Below, piece after piece: positions 34,039 through 42,869 of a DNA stretch of 64,000 bases. The translations under genes were made by a program, and so were the position numbers. Source of the DNA: Sinorhizobium terangae (GTDB lineage: Bacteria > Pseudomonadota > Alphaproteobacteria > Rhizobiales > Rhizobiaceae). The first letter of the stretch is position 1. The number at the start of each line of letters is the position of its first letter. The stretch is taken from positions 1,922,001 to 1,986,000 of the forward strand of contig NZ_CP121659.1 of NCBI RefSeq assembly GCF_029714365.1, written 5' to 3'. A model generated the notes under the pieces. The model worked only from the letters and a program-made list of their open reading frames with translations. It searched no databases and was not told the origin of the DNA.

Positions 34039-34278
34039 ATGAACGAAAACTGGGGAGAAGCCGTCATCGTCCAATTGGGCGAGCGAGTCGAGATCGTCTG
34101 GACGCCAGCTCATGCGGTTCGCCTGCTCAATGAGCATTGGACCATCGAACAGGGAGCCGCTTACCTGACCGCGCTCAATCAGTGCACCGATGCAATGTTC
34201 GGCATCTATCCGTGGGAGCAGGCCCGCGCATCCTTCATTGCCGCTGTCGAGGAGGCCAAAATCAAGAAGCTGCGCTGA
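34039..34278 (+). CDS. DUF982 family protein
   Basis: A 79-residue protein (LNEHWTIEQGAAYLTALNQC, RASFIAAVEEAKI) with the DUF982 pattern common in Rhizobiaceae, often present in many paralogues per genome. The function is unknown. The ATG at 34039 follows TTGAGGC. It precedes an L,D-transpeptidase gene by 114 bases. Confidence 0.8.
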   Translation: MNENWGEAVIVQLGERVEIVWTPAHAVRLLNEHWTIEQGAAYLTALNQCTDAMFGIYPWEQARASFIAAVEEAKIKKLR

Positions 34279-34392
34279 CATCATTCGTTCGCCTCGCTTA
34301 CCCCCCCAAAGCCCCGCAATTTTATGTTGTGGCAAATGAAAAATCTGATTTACTGCCACTTCGCTGCTTGGCTTTTGAGGGGGATATGGCCG

Positions 34393-35067
34393 ATGGAGTG
34401 GACGCGCAGGGATATTGTGCTTGGTGGGTTGGCGTCACTTGGGACCGTAACGATCCAGAAACCCACACTCGCAGCGGCGTCTTCCTATTTTTCCGGCACC
34501 GCCGTCGACAATGGTGTGACGTACCGAAGCACCAACTTTGCCAAGATCGACAAGAAGTGGCGCCGCCAGGTTGTCAAATATTTCAGCAGTGAGCCGATCG
34601 GCACAGTCGTTGTCGATACCAGGCACCATTTTCTCTACCTGATCATGGAGAACAAGACCGCCATCCGCTACGGCGTCGGTGTCGGCCGCGAGGGCTTCAA
34701 ATGGTATGGCCGCGCCACGATCGATCGGAAGTCGCTCTGGCCACGCTGGACGCCGCCGCCAGAGATGCGTGAGCGCCACCCCGAACTGCCTGAATCGGTC
34801 GAGGGAGGCTCGCCGAAGAATCCGCTTGGCCCGCGCGCCATGTACCTGCTTCGCGATGGTGTAGATACCGGCTATCGCTTGCATGGGACGCTGGAGCCGG
34901 GCAGCATCGGCAGGGATGCCTCCAGCGGTTGCATCCGCATGTTCAACGAAGATGCAATCGATCTTTATCAGCGCTGCCCCATCGGCACCGCGGTGCAAGT
35001 GCTGCCGCACATTGCCGACCAGGCCGAAAGTGCCGCTGAGGTCAGCCAGGCAACTGCGGTCGAATGA
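34393..35067 (+). CDS. L,D-transpeptidase (YkuD domain), exported
   Basis: A 224-residue protein. An N-terminal Tat-like leader (TRRDIVLGGLASLGTV) is followed by the YkuD domain: TVVVDTRHHFLYLIMENK, VGVGREGFKWYG, then the catalytic HGTLEPGSIGRDASSGCIRM with the cysteine of S-x-G-C-I-R-M. It cross-links peptidoglycan or attaches proteins. Start at 34393 (MEWTRRD) rather than 34324, which would add a non-leader extension. The stop overlaps the first possible start of the lipoprotein gene. Confidence 0.88.
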   Translation: MEWTRRDIVLGGLASLGTVTIQKPTLAAASSYFSGTAVDNGVTYRSTNFAKIDKKWRRQVVKYFSSEPIGTVVVDTRHHFLYLIMENKTAIRYGVGVGREGFKWYGRATIDRKSLWPRWTPPPEMRERHPELPESVEGGSPKNPLGPRAMYLLRDGVDTGYRLHGTLEPGSIGRDASSGCIRMFNEDAIDLYQRCPIGTAVQVLPHIADQAESAAEVSQATAVE

Positions 35068-35078
35068 GGCCCGGTCGA

Positions 35079-35636
35079 ATGAGGAATATCACGCTGATGT
35101 CTGCTTTGACCGGATGCACGAGGCTGCTCGCCGCCGCGGCCATGCTTCTGACGCTCGCCGCCTGCAACACCACCACTGAAATCGCCGCGTTGGAAGAGCC
35201 GACCGCGGCGCCGATCACCGGACAGACCAACGATCCGGCGCCCGGTTTCGAAAATGTCGTGGCCGGCAGCGAAGAGGACTTCATCCTGAATGTCGGCCGG
35301 CGGACCTACTTCACGAAGGACTCGTCCGCGCTCGATTCCGTCGCCATGGCGACGTTGGACAAGCAAGCCATCTGGCTCAACAGCAACCCGCGTTGGCTGG
35401 TCAAGCTGCAGGGATTTGCCGACGATTCCGGGTCCGCGTCAAACATGGAAACGCTGTCGCAGAAACGCGCCGACGCGGTGATGGCCTATCTCGTCTCGAA
35501 GGGCGTAGATGCCAACCGCCTGTGGGCCAAGGGTTACGGCAACGACCGCGAGGTTCGTGACTGCACGGACCGCTCCTGCCAGGTTCAGAATCGGCGCGTC
35601 GTCTCCAACCTGCGCACCGAGCGCGACGCGCTCTGA
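35079..35636 (+). CDS. OmpA-domain outer-membrane lipoprotein
   Basis: A 185-residue lipoprotein. The signal ends with the lipobox LTLAAC (cysteine about residue 28). The C-terminal OmpA domain carries RTYFTKDSSALDSVAMATL, LQGFADDSGSASNMETLSQKRADAV and the R-x-x-N-R-RV end (QVQNRRVVSN), for peptidoglycan binding. It resembles Pal. The ATG at 35079 has GAGG nine bases upstream; a start at 35064 would overlap the transpeptidase stop (ATGA). Together with the transpeptidase it forms a small envelope operon. Confidence 0.82.
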   Translation: MRNITLMSALTGCTRLLAAAAMLLTLAACNTTTEIAALEEPTAAPITGQTNDPAPGFENVVAGSEEDFILNVGRRTYFTKDSSALDSVAMATLDKQAIWLNSNPRWLVKLQGFADDSGSASNMETLSQKRADAVMAYLVSKGVDANRLWAKGYGNDREVRDCTDRSCQVQNRRVVSNLRTERDAL

Positions 35637-35773
35637 TCGCGGGATGCTTTGCGGCTATCTTGCTTGACAGCGCCGGCTGAAGAGCGGAAAACACCCCGCA
35701 TGGGGTTGCGATCACCCCACGAGGCGACAGCCGAAGCATCGCGTCCGATCAACCGCTAGACGGAGGACGCGCC

Positions 35774-36589
35774 ATGCCGTCACTTCTCGAAATTTCATCC
35801 GAAAAGCTTGCCCGCCTTATCGGCACCCCGAAATGCCCGGCTCTTATCGATGTGCGCACCGACGAGGATTTCGCAGCCGATCCGCGGCTGGTCCCCGGCT
35901 CGGTCCGGCGCGATTACCGCGAATTGCAGCTCTGGATCGATGACCTCTACGGTCAGTCGGTGATTGTCATCTGCCATCGCGGCAAGAAGCTCAGTCACGG
36001 CATTGCCGCCTGGCTCCGCCACGCCGGCATTAAAGCCGATGTGCTCGAGGGCGGCTTCGAAGCCTGGGCCGGGTCCGGATACCCGGCGGTTCCCGCCTCC
36101 GTCTTGCCCAAGCGCGATGAACAGGGGCGCACCGTCTGGGTGACACGATCGCGGCCGAAGATCGACCGGATTGCCTGCCCTTGGCTCATCCGACGCTTCA
36201 TCGATCCCAACGCGGTGTTCCTGTTCGTTGCCCCATCGGAAGTCGAGGCGGTCGCGGATCGCTTCCAGGCGACGCCGTTCGACATCGACGCCCCGATCCG
36301 CTTGAGCCATCGCGGCGAACTCTGTACGTTCGATGTGATGGTTGAGGAGTTCGGGCTTGCGACGGATCCCCTGCTCCACCTTGCAACGATTGTGCGCGGC
36401 GCCGACACGGCGCGCCTGGACCTCTCACCGCAAGCTCCCGGCCTTCTTGCCGCATCGCTCGGCCTGTCGCGTATGTACGCGGACGACAATGAACAACTTG
36501 AGGCAGGCCTGCTTCTTTACGACGCGTTTTACCGCTGGTGCCGCGACGCCACCGACGAAACGCACAACTGGCCGAAAAAGGGAGCGTGA
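35774..36589 (+). CDS. chrB: Rhodanese-ChrB fusion, chromate resistance
   Basis: A 271-residue protein. Residues 1-110 are a rhodanese domain with C67 in IVICHRGKKLSHG, and 125-260 match the chromate-resistance ChrB domain (RPKIDRIACPWLIRRFIDPNAVF, CTFDVMVEEFGL). ChrB senses chromate and controls chrA, or modulates sulfur chemistry; this fusion form is known in Rhizobiaceae. It directly precedes and overlaps chrA by one base (TGATG). The ATG at 35774 follows GGAGG. In the cytoplasm it probably protects against chromate. Confidence 0.87.
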   Translation: MPSLLEISSEKLARLIGTPKCPALIDVRTDEDFAADPRLVPGSVRRDYRELQLWIDDLYGQSVIVICHRGKKLSHGIAAWLRHAGIKADVLEGGFEAWAGSGYPAVPASVLPKRDEQGRTVWVTRSRPKIDRIACPWLIRRFIDPNAVFLFVAPSEVEAVADRFQATPFDIDAPIRLSHRGELCTFDVMVEEFGLATDPLLHLATIVRGADTARLDLSPQAPGLLAASLGLSRMYADDNEQLEAGLLLYDAFYRWCRDATDETHNWPKKGA

Positions 36590-38001
36590 TGTTGACCGGG
36601 ATTCTGCGGAACACCAGCCCCGCATCTGAGCACCAGTTGAGCCACGGTATTTCCTTCTCCGAGGCGCTCCGCGTCTGGGCGCGCGTGGCTGCCTTGAGCT
36701 TCGGCGGCCCCGCCGGGCAGATTGCGATAATGCATCGCATCATCGTCGAGGAGAAGTGCTGGATCGGCGAAACGCGGTTCCTGCACGCGCTCAATTACTG
36801 CACGCTGCTGCCGGGGCCGGAGGCGCAGCAGCTTGCGATCTATATCGGCTGGCTCCTGCACAAGACCAAGGGCGGGCTGGTCGCCGGGACCCTTTTCGTG
36901 CTTCCCGGCGCCGTCGCCATCATGGCGTTAAGCTGGATCTACGCCATCTTCGGAAATGTCGGAGCCGTCCAGGCGCTGTTCTTCGGATTGAAGGCCGCGG
37001 TTCTGGCAATCGTGCTCGAGGCGGTCATTCGCATCGGCCGGCGGGCGCTCAAGAACAACGTCATGCTGGCGCTCGCCGCCGGGGCATTCATCGCGCTTTT
37101 CCTGTTCCGTGCCCCCTTCCCCATGGTCGTGCTGGCCGCGGGCGTCATCGGCTATTTTGGCGGCCGGGCCGGCTGGGCGGCGTTTCTTGCGAGCAATGGC
37201 CACGGCAAGGTCGGCGGCAGACAGGTCGCCGACGTCGACAGCGCACTTGGCGAAGAGATTCCGCCCCACGCCCGCCCACCGATGAGCTGGCCGCTCAAGG
37301 TCGCCGCGGTCGGACTGCTGCTCTGGGGCGGGCCCGTTTTCGCCCTGTTGGTATTTCTGGGACAGGGCAACGTCTTCACGGACATCTCGATCTTCTTTTC
37401 CAAGATGGCCATGGTCACCTTCGGCGGCGCCTACGCCGTTCTCTCCTACGTCGCCCAGCAGGCGGTCGAGCACTATCATTGGCTGAAGCCCGGCGAGATG
37501 CTTGACGGTCTCGGCATGGCGGAGACAACGCCCGGCCCGCTGATCATGGTGACGCAGTTCGTTGGGTTCATGGGCGCTTACCGGGAGCCGGGTTCCCTCA
37601 ATCCTTTGCTTGCCGGCACGTTGGGTGGACTGCTGACGACCTGGGTGACCTTCGTGCCCTGCTTTCTCTGGATTTTCCTTGGCGCACCCTTCATGGAGAC
37701 GATGCGCAGCAACAAGGCTCTGTCGGCCGCACTGGCCGCGATCACGGCCGCGGTCGTCGGCGTCATCCTCAACCTGGCGGTCTGGTTCGCCTTGCACGTG
37801 CTGTTTCGCGAACTCTATGAAGCGCATTGGCTCGGCATGACGATCGACGTTCCGGTCCTGAGTTCCGTCAACGTGGCATCGCTGATCCTGACGCTCGCGG
37901 CGATGGTCGCAGTGTTCCGCTTCAACATAGGCATGCTGACGGTCTTGGCCGGCTCTTCCCTCACCGGCCTCTTCTGTGGATTGCTGATGGGGTGGGTTTA
38001 G
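36589..38001 (+). CDS. chrA: Chromate efflux transporter, ChrA-type
   Basis: A 470-residue inner-membrane protein of the CHR family, with duplicated halves each opening FGGPAGQIAIMH and FGGAYAVLSYV. EEKCWIGETRFL and AEKP-like parts follow, and the GPEAQQLAIYIGWL loop and about ten membrane helices are visible. It exports chromate in exchange for protons. Start at 36589 is fixed by the overlap with chrB; the frame could extend to 36538 but the coupling is clear. It and chrB form the operon. Confidence 0.9.
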   Translation: MLTGILRNTSPASEHQLSHGISFSEALRVWARVAALSFGGPAGQIAIMHRIIVEEKCWIGETRFLHALNYCTLLPGPEAQQLAIYIGWLLHKTKGGLVAGTLFVLPGAVAIMALSWIYAIFGNVGAVQALFFGLKAAVLAIVLEAVIRIGRRALKNNVMLALAAGAFIALFLFRAPFPMVVLAAGVIGYFGGRAGWAAFLASNGHGKVGGRQVADVDSALGEEIPPHARPPMSWPLKVAAVGLLLWGGPVFALLVFLGQGNVFTDISIFFSKMAMVTFGGAYAVLSYVAQQAVEHYHWLKPGEMLDGLGMAETTPGPLIMVTQFVGFMGAYREPGSLNPLLAGTLGGLLTTWVTFVPCFLWIFLGAPFMETMRSNKALSAALAAITAAVVGVILNLAVWFALHVLFRELYEAHWLGMTIDVPVLSSVNVASLILTLAAMVAVFRFNIGMLTVLAGSSLTGLFCGLLMGWV

Positions 38002-38016
38002 AGCGGAGCTACTCCG

Positions 38017-39213
38017 GTGCAAGGCATTCATCCGGCCACATATCTTTTCGCAGCGCGGGCTCTGCGCGACTTTGGCGACGGTTTCGTCGCCATCCTGTTG
38101 CCAGTCTACCTGCTCGCCCTCGGCTTTTCGTCGCTGCAAGTCGGCGTCATCGCGACAGCATCGCTCTTTGGCTCTGCCCTCCTGACGATCGCCATCGGGT
38201 TTCTCGGCGCCCGCCATGATCTGCGCGGTCTGCTTTTGGCAGCCGCCAGCCTGATGGTCGCCAGCGGTGTGGCCATGTCCATGATCAACGATTATGCGCT
38301 GCTGCTCGTGGTCGCATTTGCCGGCACGATCAATCCCTCCGCCGGCAGTGTGAGCGTCTTCGTGCCGCTGGAGCATGCGGTGCTCACCCGCGAAGTAGCG
38401 AGTGTCGAGCGCACGAGGATGTTCGCTCGCTACAGCCTCGTCGGCGCGCTCGCAAGCGCAGTCGGCGCACTCGCCGCGGCACTGCCCGACCTGATGACGC
38501 GCCTGGCGCTGGGGCATCTGGCAGCCATCAAGCTGATGTTCGTTCTCTACGCGGTCGTGGGCATCCTTGGCGGCCTTCTTTATGCACGGATACCGTCTCG
38601 CCCCGCGAGCCGCGAATCCGACAAAACCACGGCACTCGGCCCCTCGCGTGCCATCGTCCTGAAGCTTGCAGCCCTGTTCAGCCTCGATGCATTCGCCGGC
38701 GGATTCGTGGTCCAGTCGCTGCTCGCCCTCTGGCTGTTCGAGCGGTTCAACCTCTCGCTCTTTGAAGCCGGTGTGTTTTTCTTCTGGACGGGCGTGCTGT
38801 CGGCGTTCTCGTTTCCCGTCGCCGCGTGGTTATCGAAGCGGGTCGGGCTCATCAACACCATGGTGTTTACGCACATTCCCTCCAGCATCGCCCTGGCGCT
38901 TGCGGCATTCGCGCCGAGCCTCCCATTGGTGCTTGTCCTGCTGCTCATCCGAGCGGCACTGTCGCAGATGGACGTGCCGACACGCTCGTCCTATGTGATG
39001 GCAGTCGTAACAGAGGCGGAACGCGCTGCTGCCGCAAGCTTCACCTCGGTGCCGCGCAGTCTTGCCGCAGCCGCCAGCCCAGCGCTTGCGGGCGCTCTCT
39101 TTGCTGCGTCCTATCGCGCCTCGCCGCTCCTCATCTGCGCCGGACTGAAGATCACCTACGACCTCCTGTTGCTGCTGCAATTCCGGCACCTCAAGCCGCC
39201 CGAGGAATGCTGA
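38017..39213 (+). CDS. MFS transporter between chrA and arsR
   Basis: A 398-residue 12-helix major-facilitator protein. The N-terminal half is DFGDGFVAILLPVYLLALGF, with the A-motif-like region near GARHDLRGLLL, a central loop, and a second half LALWLFERFNLSLFEAGVF. No specific substrate motif is evident. It begins with GTG at 38017, 15 bases after chrA, so it is probably cotranscribed; arsenite or chromate export is a guess from position. A 71-base gap then separates it from arsR. Confidence 0.8.
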   Translation: MQGIHPATYLFAARALRDFGDGFVAILLPVYLLALGFSSLQVGVIATASLFGSALLTIAIGFLGARHDLRGLLLAAASLMVASGVAMSMINDYALLLVVAFAGTINPSAGSVSVFVPLEHAVLTREVASVERTRMFARYSLVGALASAVGALAAALPDLMTRLALGHLAAIKLMFVLYAVVGILGGLLYARIPSRPASRESDKTTALGPSRAIVLKLAALFSLDAFAGGFVVQSLLALWLFERFNLSLFEAGVFFFWTGVLSAFSFPVAAWLSKRVGLINTMVFTHIPSSIALALAAFAPSLPLVLVLLLIRAALSQMDVPTRSSYVMAVVTEAERAAAASFTSVPRSLAAAASPALAGALFAASYRASPLLICAGLKITYDLLLLLQFRHLKPPEEC

Positions 39214-39250
39214 ACGCGGACCTCACTTTAGTTTAAGGGTGGCAGCGTCA

Positions 39251-39287
39251 TTGACTTGCCATATGCATCCATTATTCTGGATATATG
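39251..39287 (+). promoter_or_regulatory. arsR promoter and operator
   Basis: -35 TTGACT (39251-39256) and -10 TATTCT (39273-39278) are 16 bases apart. The ArsR-like inverted repeat CATATgcATCCA...TGGATATATG spans 39260-39287, covering the -10 and the start codon. Confidence 0.6.
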
Positions 39288-39644
39288 GATGAAAACCAAG
39301 CGATCACTGCCCTAGCCGCCCTTGCGCAGCCGACGCGCCTGAGGACGTTTCGCCTGCTGGTCGAACGCGAACCCGAAGGGGTGCCGGCGGGTGAGCTGGC
39401 CAGACTGGCCGACGTGCCGCAAAACACCATGTCGGCGCATCTCGCGACGCTTTCGCAGGCGGGGTTGGTTCGCGGTGAGCGGCAAAGCCGCTCGATCATC
39501 TACCGCGTCGATCTCGATCGGTTCCGGTCCGTGATGCTCTACCTCCTGCAGGATTGCTGCGGCGGCAACGCCAATCTCTGCGCGCCGTTGATTACCGATC
39601 TGACCCCATGCTGCACTCCCAAGGAGGAGGGGCAAACACGATGA
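39285..39644 (+). CDS. arsR: ArsR-family arsenic-responsive repressor
   Basis: A 119-residue ArsR/SmtB repressor. The winged helix LADVPQNTMSAHLATLSQAGLV is central; the metalloid-binding cysteines lie in LLQDCCGGNANLC near the C-terminus, plus a CC pair at TPCCTPKE. It releases DNA on binding As(III). The ATG at 39285 has no ribosome site and falls at the inferred transcription start, so it may be a leaderless message. It heads the operon arsR-arsC-aqpS-arsC-arsH. Confidence 0.9.
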   Translation: MDENQAITALAALAQPTRLRTFRLLVEREPEGVPAGELARLADVPQNTMSAHLATLSQAGLVRGERQSRSIIYRVDLDRFRSVMLYLLQDCCGGNANLCAPLITDLTPCCTPKEEGQTR

Positions 39645-39663
39645 GACAAGTTGGGAGAATGAC

Positions 39664-40173
39664 ATGAGCGATAGGGTCTACAACGTCCTCTTTCTGTGCA
39701 CGGGCAACTCGGCCCGCTCCATCATCGCCGAAGCCATTCTGAACAGGCTCGGCATGGGCAGGTTCAAGGCTTACTCGGCGGGGTCGCATCCGAAGGGCGA
39801 GGTGCATCCGTTTGCCATGCAGCTCCTCAAGGGACTGAACTACGACACATCCTTTGCCCGATCGAAGGCCTGGGATGAGTTTGCCGTTCCCGGTGCGCCG
39901 CAACTGGATTTCGTGTTCACCGTTTGCGACAGGGCCGCCGCCGAGGCCTGTCCGGTCTGGCCCGGTCAGCCGATGACCGCGCACTGGGGCGTGCCTGATC
40001 CGGCCGCGGCCGAGGGCAGCGAGACCGAGCGGCACTTTTCCTTCGCCGAGACCTACCGGATGCTGAACAACCGCATCTCGATCTTTGTCAGCCTGCCGAT
40101 GACGAGCCTCGACAAGCTCGCCCTGCAAAGAAGGCTGGACGAGATCGGTCGCGATATTCCGAAGGCTGGCTGA
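39664..40173 (+). CDS. arsC: Arsenate reductase, low-molecular-weight phosphatase type
   Basis: A 169-residue protein of the LMW tyrosine-phosphatase fold: the P-loop FLCTGNSARSI with C12, the DxAFxP-like region GVPDPAAAEGSE, and FVFTVCDRAAAEACPVWPG with further cysteines of the thioredoxin-coupled relay. It reduces arsenate to arsenite. It is unrelated in fold to the second arsC downstream. The ATG at 39664 follows GGGAGAATGAC. The neighbours arsR and aqpS are 20 and 4 bases away. Confidence 0.9.
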   Translation: MSDRVYNVLFLCTGNSARSIIAEAILNRLGMGRFKAYSAGSHPKGEVHPFAMQLLKGLNYDTSFARSKAWDEFAVPGAPQLDFVFTVCDRAAAEACPVWPGQPMTAHWGVPDPAAAEGSETERHFSFAETYRMLNNRISIFVSLPMTSLDKLALQRRLDEIGRDIPKAG

Positions 40174-40176
40174 AGC

Positions 40177-40875
40177 ATGGCATTCGATCTCAAACGCCGC
40201 CTTGCCGCGGAAGCCCTTGGCACCGCAATTCTTGTCGCGACCGTCGTCGGCTCCGGGATCATGGCCGACCGTCTCTCCGACGACGTGGCGGTCTCGCTGC
40301 TCGGCAACACGATGCCGACGGGCGCGATCCTCGTCGTCCTCATCAGCATTCTCGGCCCCATCTCCGGCGCGCACTTCAATCCGGCCGTGACGATGGTGTT
40401 TGCGGCAAGGCGCGAGATCGAGGCGACGGCGGCCGTGCTCTACATCCTCGCCCAGGCCGTGGGCGGCATCGCCGGCACGTTGATCGCCCATGCCATGTTC
40501 GACCTTCCCCTGTTCCAGGTGTCGGAAACGGTCCGCACGGGAACAGGCCAGTGGATCGCCGAGGCGGTTGCCACCTTCGGACTCGTCCTCACGATCCTCG
40601 CGGGCCTGCGCTTCCGCGCCGACGCCATTCCGTGGCTGGTCGGCCTCTATATCACGGCGGCCTACTGGTTCACGGCGTCGACCTCGTTCGCGAACCCCGC
40701 CGTCGCCGTCGCCCGCGCATTCTCGAACACATTTTCGGGCATCCGCCCAACGGACGTGCCGGGCTTCATAGTCGCCGAAGTCGTCGGCGCACTCGTCGCC
40801 ACAGCCGTCGTCGGATGGATGTTCGCCGAACGAAACACGGCAGTGTCTCCCATAACCGTCAAGGAAGCCGAATGA
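40177..40875 (+). CDS. aqpS: Aquaglyceroporin AqpS, arsenite efflux channel
   Basis: A 232-residue MIP-family channel with six membrane helices. The two NPA half-loops are SGAHFNPAVTM (first) and TSFANPAVAVARAF (second). In S. meliloti the ars operon uses AqpS in place of ArsB, letting arsenite leave by its gradient; the gene order here is the same apart from the extra arsC before it. The stop overlaps the ATG of the next gene by four bases (ATGA), so the operon is tightly coupled. Confidence 0.92.
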   Translation: MAFDLKRRLAAEALGTAILVATVVGSGIMADRLSDDVAVSLLGNTMPTGAILVVLISILGPISGAHFNPAVTMVFAARREIEATAAVLYILAQAVGGIAGTLIAHAMFDLPLFQVSETVRTGTGQWIAEAVATFGLVLTILAGLRFRADAIPWLVGLYITAAYWFTASTSFANPAVAVARAFSNTFSGIRPTDVPGFIVAEVVGALVATAVVGWMFAERNTAVSPITVKEAE

Positions 40876-41303
40876 CCATGGACGTCACCATTTATCACAA
40901 CCCCGCATGCGGGACTTCGCGTAACACACTGGCCCTGATCCGCCACGCCGGCATCGAGCCAAAGGTCATCGACTACTTGAAAACGCCGCCGACCCGCGAG
41001 GAACTCGCGAAGATGATCCGCGACGCCGGCTTCTCCGTCCGTGAGGCCATCCGGGAGAAGGGAACGCCCTATGCGGAGCTCGGTCTGGACGATCCGGCAC
41101 TCTCCGATGAGCAGCTCCTGTCGGCAATGCTGGAGCATCCGATCCTCATCAACCGCCCCTTCGTCGTCACTCCGATGGGCACCCGGCTGGCACGGCCGTC
41201 CGAGGCCGTTCTCGACATCCTGCCCGCCGAGGCGTTCAAGGGACCGTTCGTCAAGGAAGATGGAGAGAAGGTTCTTGATGAAGAAGGCCGCCGCATTGTC
41301 TGA
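40872..41303 (+). CDS. arsC: Arsenate reductase, glutaredoxin-coupled type
   Basis: A 143-residue ArsC of the thioredoxin-fold family: catalytic C13 in [13 protein letters not shown], and the arginines in [20 protein letters not shown]. It reduces arsenate to arsenite with glutathione and glutaredoxin. Two methionines open it; 40872 overlaps aqpS. Its 3' end overlaps arsH by 26 bases. Having this enzyme plus the phosphatase-type one in a single operon is the distinctive feature of the locus. Confidence 0.93.
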   Translation: MTMDVTIYHNPACGTSRNTLALIRHAGIEPKVIDYLKTPPTREELAKMIRDAGFSVREAIREKGTPYAELGLDDPALSDEQLLSAMLEHPILINRPFVVTPMGTRLARPSEAVLDILPAEAFKGPFVKEDGEKVLDEEGRRIV

Positions 41304-42003
41304 TCTTCCTGCCGCCGATCTGCGCCATCTCCTCAAGCCGGACGTCGACGCGCTCCGGCCGCCATTCTCGACCCATCCGCCGCGCATCCTGATCCTCTAT
41401 GGATCGCTTCGTCAGGTGTCCTATTCGCGGCTCCTTGCCCAGGAGGCCGGACGGTTGCTGGAGCATTTCGGAGCCGAAGTGCGCTTCTTCGACCCTTCCG
41501 GCCTGCCGCTTCCGGACGACGCGCCCGCCAGCCATCCGAAGGTCCAGGAACTGCGCGACCTGTCCGAATGGTCGGAGGGCCAGGTCTGGGTGAGCCCGGA
41601 ACGCCACGGGGCGATCACCGGAATCATGAAGGCGCAGATCGACTGGATACCGCTTTCGATCGGCTCGATACGGCCGACCCAAGGCAAGACCCTCGCCGTT
41701 ATGCAGGTGTCTGGCGGCTCGCAGTCGTTCAACGCCGTCAACACGCTTCGCCTGCTCGGCCGCTGGATGCGGATGATCACGATTCCGAACCAGTCGTCCG
41801 TCGCCAAGGCGTACGAGGAGTTCGACTCAGACGGACGCATGAAGCCGTCGTCCCACTACGACCGCGTCGTTGACGTCTGCGAGGAGTTGGTCAAGTTCAC
41901 GCTGCTGACCCGCGATGCCTCCGACTATCTTGTCGACCGCTACAGCGAACGCAAGGAAGATGCCGCCAAGTTGGAAAAGCGCGTCTCGCTCAAGTCCATC
42001 TGA
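41278..42003 (+). CDS. arsH: ArsH organoarsenical oxidase
   Basis: A 241-residue NADPH-dependent FMN reductase. The FMN site is [22 protein letters not shown] with the GSLR-x-x-S-x-SR motif, and the ArsH-specific stretches are [19 protein letters not shown] and [20 protein letters not shown]. It oxidises trivalent methylarsenicals. The start at 41278 sits within the 3' end of arsC, with GGAGAGAAGG before it. It is the last gene of the operon. Confidence 0.93.
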   Translation: MKKAAALSDLPAADLRHLLKPDVDALRPPFSTHPPRILILYGSLRQVSYSRLLAQEAGRLLEHFGAEVRFFDPSGLPLPDDAPASHPKVQELRDLSEWSEGQVWVSPERHGAITGIMKAQIDWIPLSIGSIRPTQGKTLAVMQVSGGSQSFNAVNTLRLLGRWMRMITIPNQSSVAKAYEEFDSDGRMKPSSHYDRVVDVCEELVKFTLLTRDASDYLVDRYSERKEDAAKLEKRVSLKSI

Positions 42004-42077
42004 CGGCGATCCTCATGGGGTCGCAGCTGCCGTAGGCGGCTGGTCGCCTCACCCGACCAGCCGTCGTCGCTACCCGC

Positions 42078-42869
42078 TCACCTCTTGTCCGTGTCATGCT
42101 TCCGCATCGCCGCCTCGCCGGCGTCCGACACCTCGACCCATTTCTTGTCGGGCGCGGCATCCGCGATGTAGCTGTCGTGCCAGTTCCACCACTTGTAGGT
42201 CGGGGTCTGGGGGTAGCCCTCAGGCGAGTCCTCCCAGACCTCCTGCCGTCCGAGCGGCGTGATGTCGAGGTAGTTCCAGGTTCCCCCCATCTGCTCGTCG
42301 CCGCGATTGTTGATGAAATAGGTGCGGAAGATGCGGTCCCCGTCGCGGTAGAACACGTTGGTGCCGTGCCACTCGTCCACGCCGAAATCGGCGTCGAAGC
42401 TGTCGGTGATGGTGAACCACGGCATGTCCCAGCCCATTCGCGCCTTCAGCCGCTTGATCTCCTCCTGCGGTGCGCGCGAAACGAAGACGAGCGTCGTGTC
42501 GCGGGCATTGAGGTGCGCGAGATGAGCCACCTGGTCGGCCACCATGGAGCAGCCGCGGCAGGCGTGCTCGGGCCAGCCGAACACGCCCGGCTCGTAGAAG
42601 GCGCGGTAAACGATCAGCTGGTGCCGGCCGTCGAAGAGGTCAGCGAGACTGACCTTGCCGTCAGCCCCCTCGAACGCATAGTCTTTCGTGACGGCCATCC
42701 ACGGCATTCGCCGGCGTTCGGCGGCGAGCGCGTCACGGGCGCGGGTCTGAGCTTTCTCCTTGACCAACAGCTTCTGCCGGGCCGCCTCCCACGCCTCGGG
42801 CGATACGACCGGCGGGGTGCGCATGGCAGGGTTTCCGGCTTTGCGTGTATTCTCGGCTGGCGTAATCAT
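42078..42869 (-). CDS. DUF899 thioredoxin-like protein
   Basis: A 263-residue protein of the DUF899 family: RRMPWMAVTKDYAFEGADGKVSLADLFDGRHQLIVYRAFYEP and the CRGC pair in EHACRGCSMVADQV, in a thioredoxin-like fold. The PWFTITDSFDADFGVDEWHGTNVFYRDGDRIFRTYF block is typical. A role as a redox or dithiol protein is inferred. The ATG at 42869 follows AGGAGGTTC. The gene is convergent with arsH. Confidence 0.85.
   Translation of the reverse strand: MITPAENTRKAGNPAMRTPPVVSPEAWEAARQKLLVKEKAQTRARDALAAERRRMPWMAVTKDYAFEGADGKVSLADLFDGRHQLIVYRAFYEPGVFGWPEHACRGCSMVADQVAHLAHLNARDTTLVFVSRAPQEEIKRLKARMGWDMPWFTITDSFDADFGVDEWHGTNVFYRDGDRIFRTYFINNRGDEQMGGTWNYLDITPLGRQEVWEDSPEGYPQTPTYKWWNWHDSYIADAAPDKKWVEVSDAGEAAMRKHDTDKR

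Noticed and set aside
36928..38517. A 529-codon minus-strand frame opposite chrA
   Set aside because: Low-complexity Gln/Arg/His-rich sequence without motif, opposite the well-supported ChrA gene.
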